From: Nitrosomonas sp.
GTDB lineage: Bacteria; Pseudomonadota; Gammaproteobacteria; Burkholderiales; Nitrosomonadaceae
Direction of reading: 5' to 3'
NCBI GenBank assembly: GCA_003514765.1
Contig: DOOY01000264.1
Coordinates: 1 to 14,765 of the forward strand
DNA length: 14,765 nucleotides
The translations under genes were made by a program, and so were the position numbers. The notes under the pieces are model-generated. The model was not told the DNA's origin, ran no database searches, and saw nothing but the letters and a program-made list of their open reading frames with translations. This document shows, piece after piece, positions 14,380-14,765 of the stretch (positions within the stretch are counted from its first letter, which is position 1; each line of letters opens with the position of its first letter).

Positions 14380-14765
14380 TCATCCTTGTTGTGACTTTTT
14401 GATATCGCGTTTTGTGATACCGCGCAGTAATCGGCCAAGAATATCTGCTCCTGTAATGACCCGTTTTTCATCAGACCAGATGAGAATAAGATCGTCATCG
14501 ACGACATCATCCACCATCGATTTTGGATTCACCTGCAAACGGGACAATATCTTTCCGAGCAATGTGTTCGGATCTTTGACAATAATGGGACGATGACAAT
14601 AAACGTAAGGATTAATCGGTCCTGATCCGAATAGCACTTCACGTAGAAAAGCATTAGCATTCAATACCATGCGGGGTTGATCATGTTCGTCAACGAGAAT
14701 GATCCACTTTTTGCCGGAACAGTTGATTTCGAGCAGAAACGGGTCCAGGGCGCGCCGTTCAAATT
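14380..14765 (-). CDS. CBS-domain protein, C-terminal part (5' end beyond window)
   Basis: The frame is open from the right edge to a TGA at 14380-14382, giving 127 residues. An internal ATG at 14670 is not the true start, since coding sequence continues upstream through KKWIILVDEHDQPR. The visible part looks like the second half of a CBS pair. WIILVDEHDQPRMVLNANAFLREVLF resembles the end of one CBS unit. PYVYCHRPIIVKDPNTLLGKILSRL and DDDLILIWSDEKRVITGADILGRLLRGI resemble a complete second unit. CBS pairs bind adenine nucleotides and regulate attached enzymes, channels or transporters. The partner domain is outside the window, so the full protein cannot be named. Confidence 0.7.
   Translation of the reverse strand, partial: FERRALDPFLLEINCSGKKWIILVDEHDQPRMVLNANAFLREVLFGSGPINPYVYCHRPIIVKDPNTLLGKILSRLQVNPKSMVDDVVDDDLILIWSDEKRVITGADILGRLLRGITKRDIKKSQQG

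Noticed and set aside
1..14765. CRISPR arrays, insertion sequences, tRNA or rRNA genes
   Set aside because: No regularly spaced repeats, transposase-like frames, terminal repeats or RNA gene signatures were seen.

Overview
The window looks like chromosomal DNA of a betaproteobacterium, most likely an ammonia oxidiser of the Nitrosomonas type. The grounds are moderate GC, a norCBQ nitric oxide reductase cluster, a DinB with the ~20-residue insertion I associate with betaproteobacterial homologues, and the rpsO-pnp pair. The genus is an inference from recalled protein similarity. I see no phage, transposon, tRNA, rRNA or CRISPR signal.

Left part (1-2941, all on the minus strand): a small DUF465/YdcH-like gene, then norC, norB and the first two thirds of norQ, which runs off the left edge. 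norC and norB form the cytochrome c-dependent NO reductase (2 NO + 2e- + 2H+ -> N2O + H2O). NorQ is the AAA+ chaperone thought to insert the non-haem iron together with NorD, which would lie outside. A near-consensus FNR/CRP-type box (3069-3082) sits upstream of the DUF465 gene at a spacing that suits activation toward the nor side. A strong 11-bp hairpin (2607-2637) separates the DUF465 gene from norC.

Centre left (3256-7267): a 59-aa two-helix membrane protein (DUF2909) and an HI0933/YhiN-type flavoprotein on the plus strand, both with TTG starts. They converge on an overlapping minus-strand pair, ychJ-like (UPF0225) and a PPK2 polyphosphate kinase. Divergent from ychJ is dinB (DNA polymerase IV).

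Centre (7335-9855, minus strand): rpsO and pnp in their classical order. The ~350 bp upstream of rpsO hold no gene but are rich in TAACAA/TTGTTA words.

Right part (10205-14765): a dynamin-like GTPase with two C-terminal membrane segments (minus). A 439-bp non-coding gap with two adjacent hairpins follows, then a DUF502 membrane protein (plus). Next comes a translationally coupled pair of a class I methyltransferase and a GNAT acetyltransferase (plus). The C-terminal part of a CBS-domain protein (minus) runs off the right edge.

Most of the window is housekeeping or well-known accessory metabolism. I do not see a clear new multi-gene system. The points most worth a second look are the FNR-type box and hairpin around the DUF465 gene beside norCBQ, the repeated TAACAA words upstream of rpsO, the interleaved palindromes between ychJ and dinB, the orphan dynamin-like GTPase with its structured divergent gap, and the methyltransferase/acetyltransferase pair.
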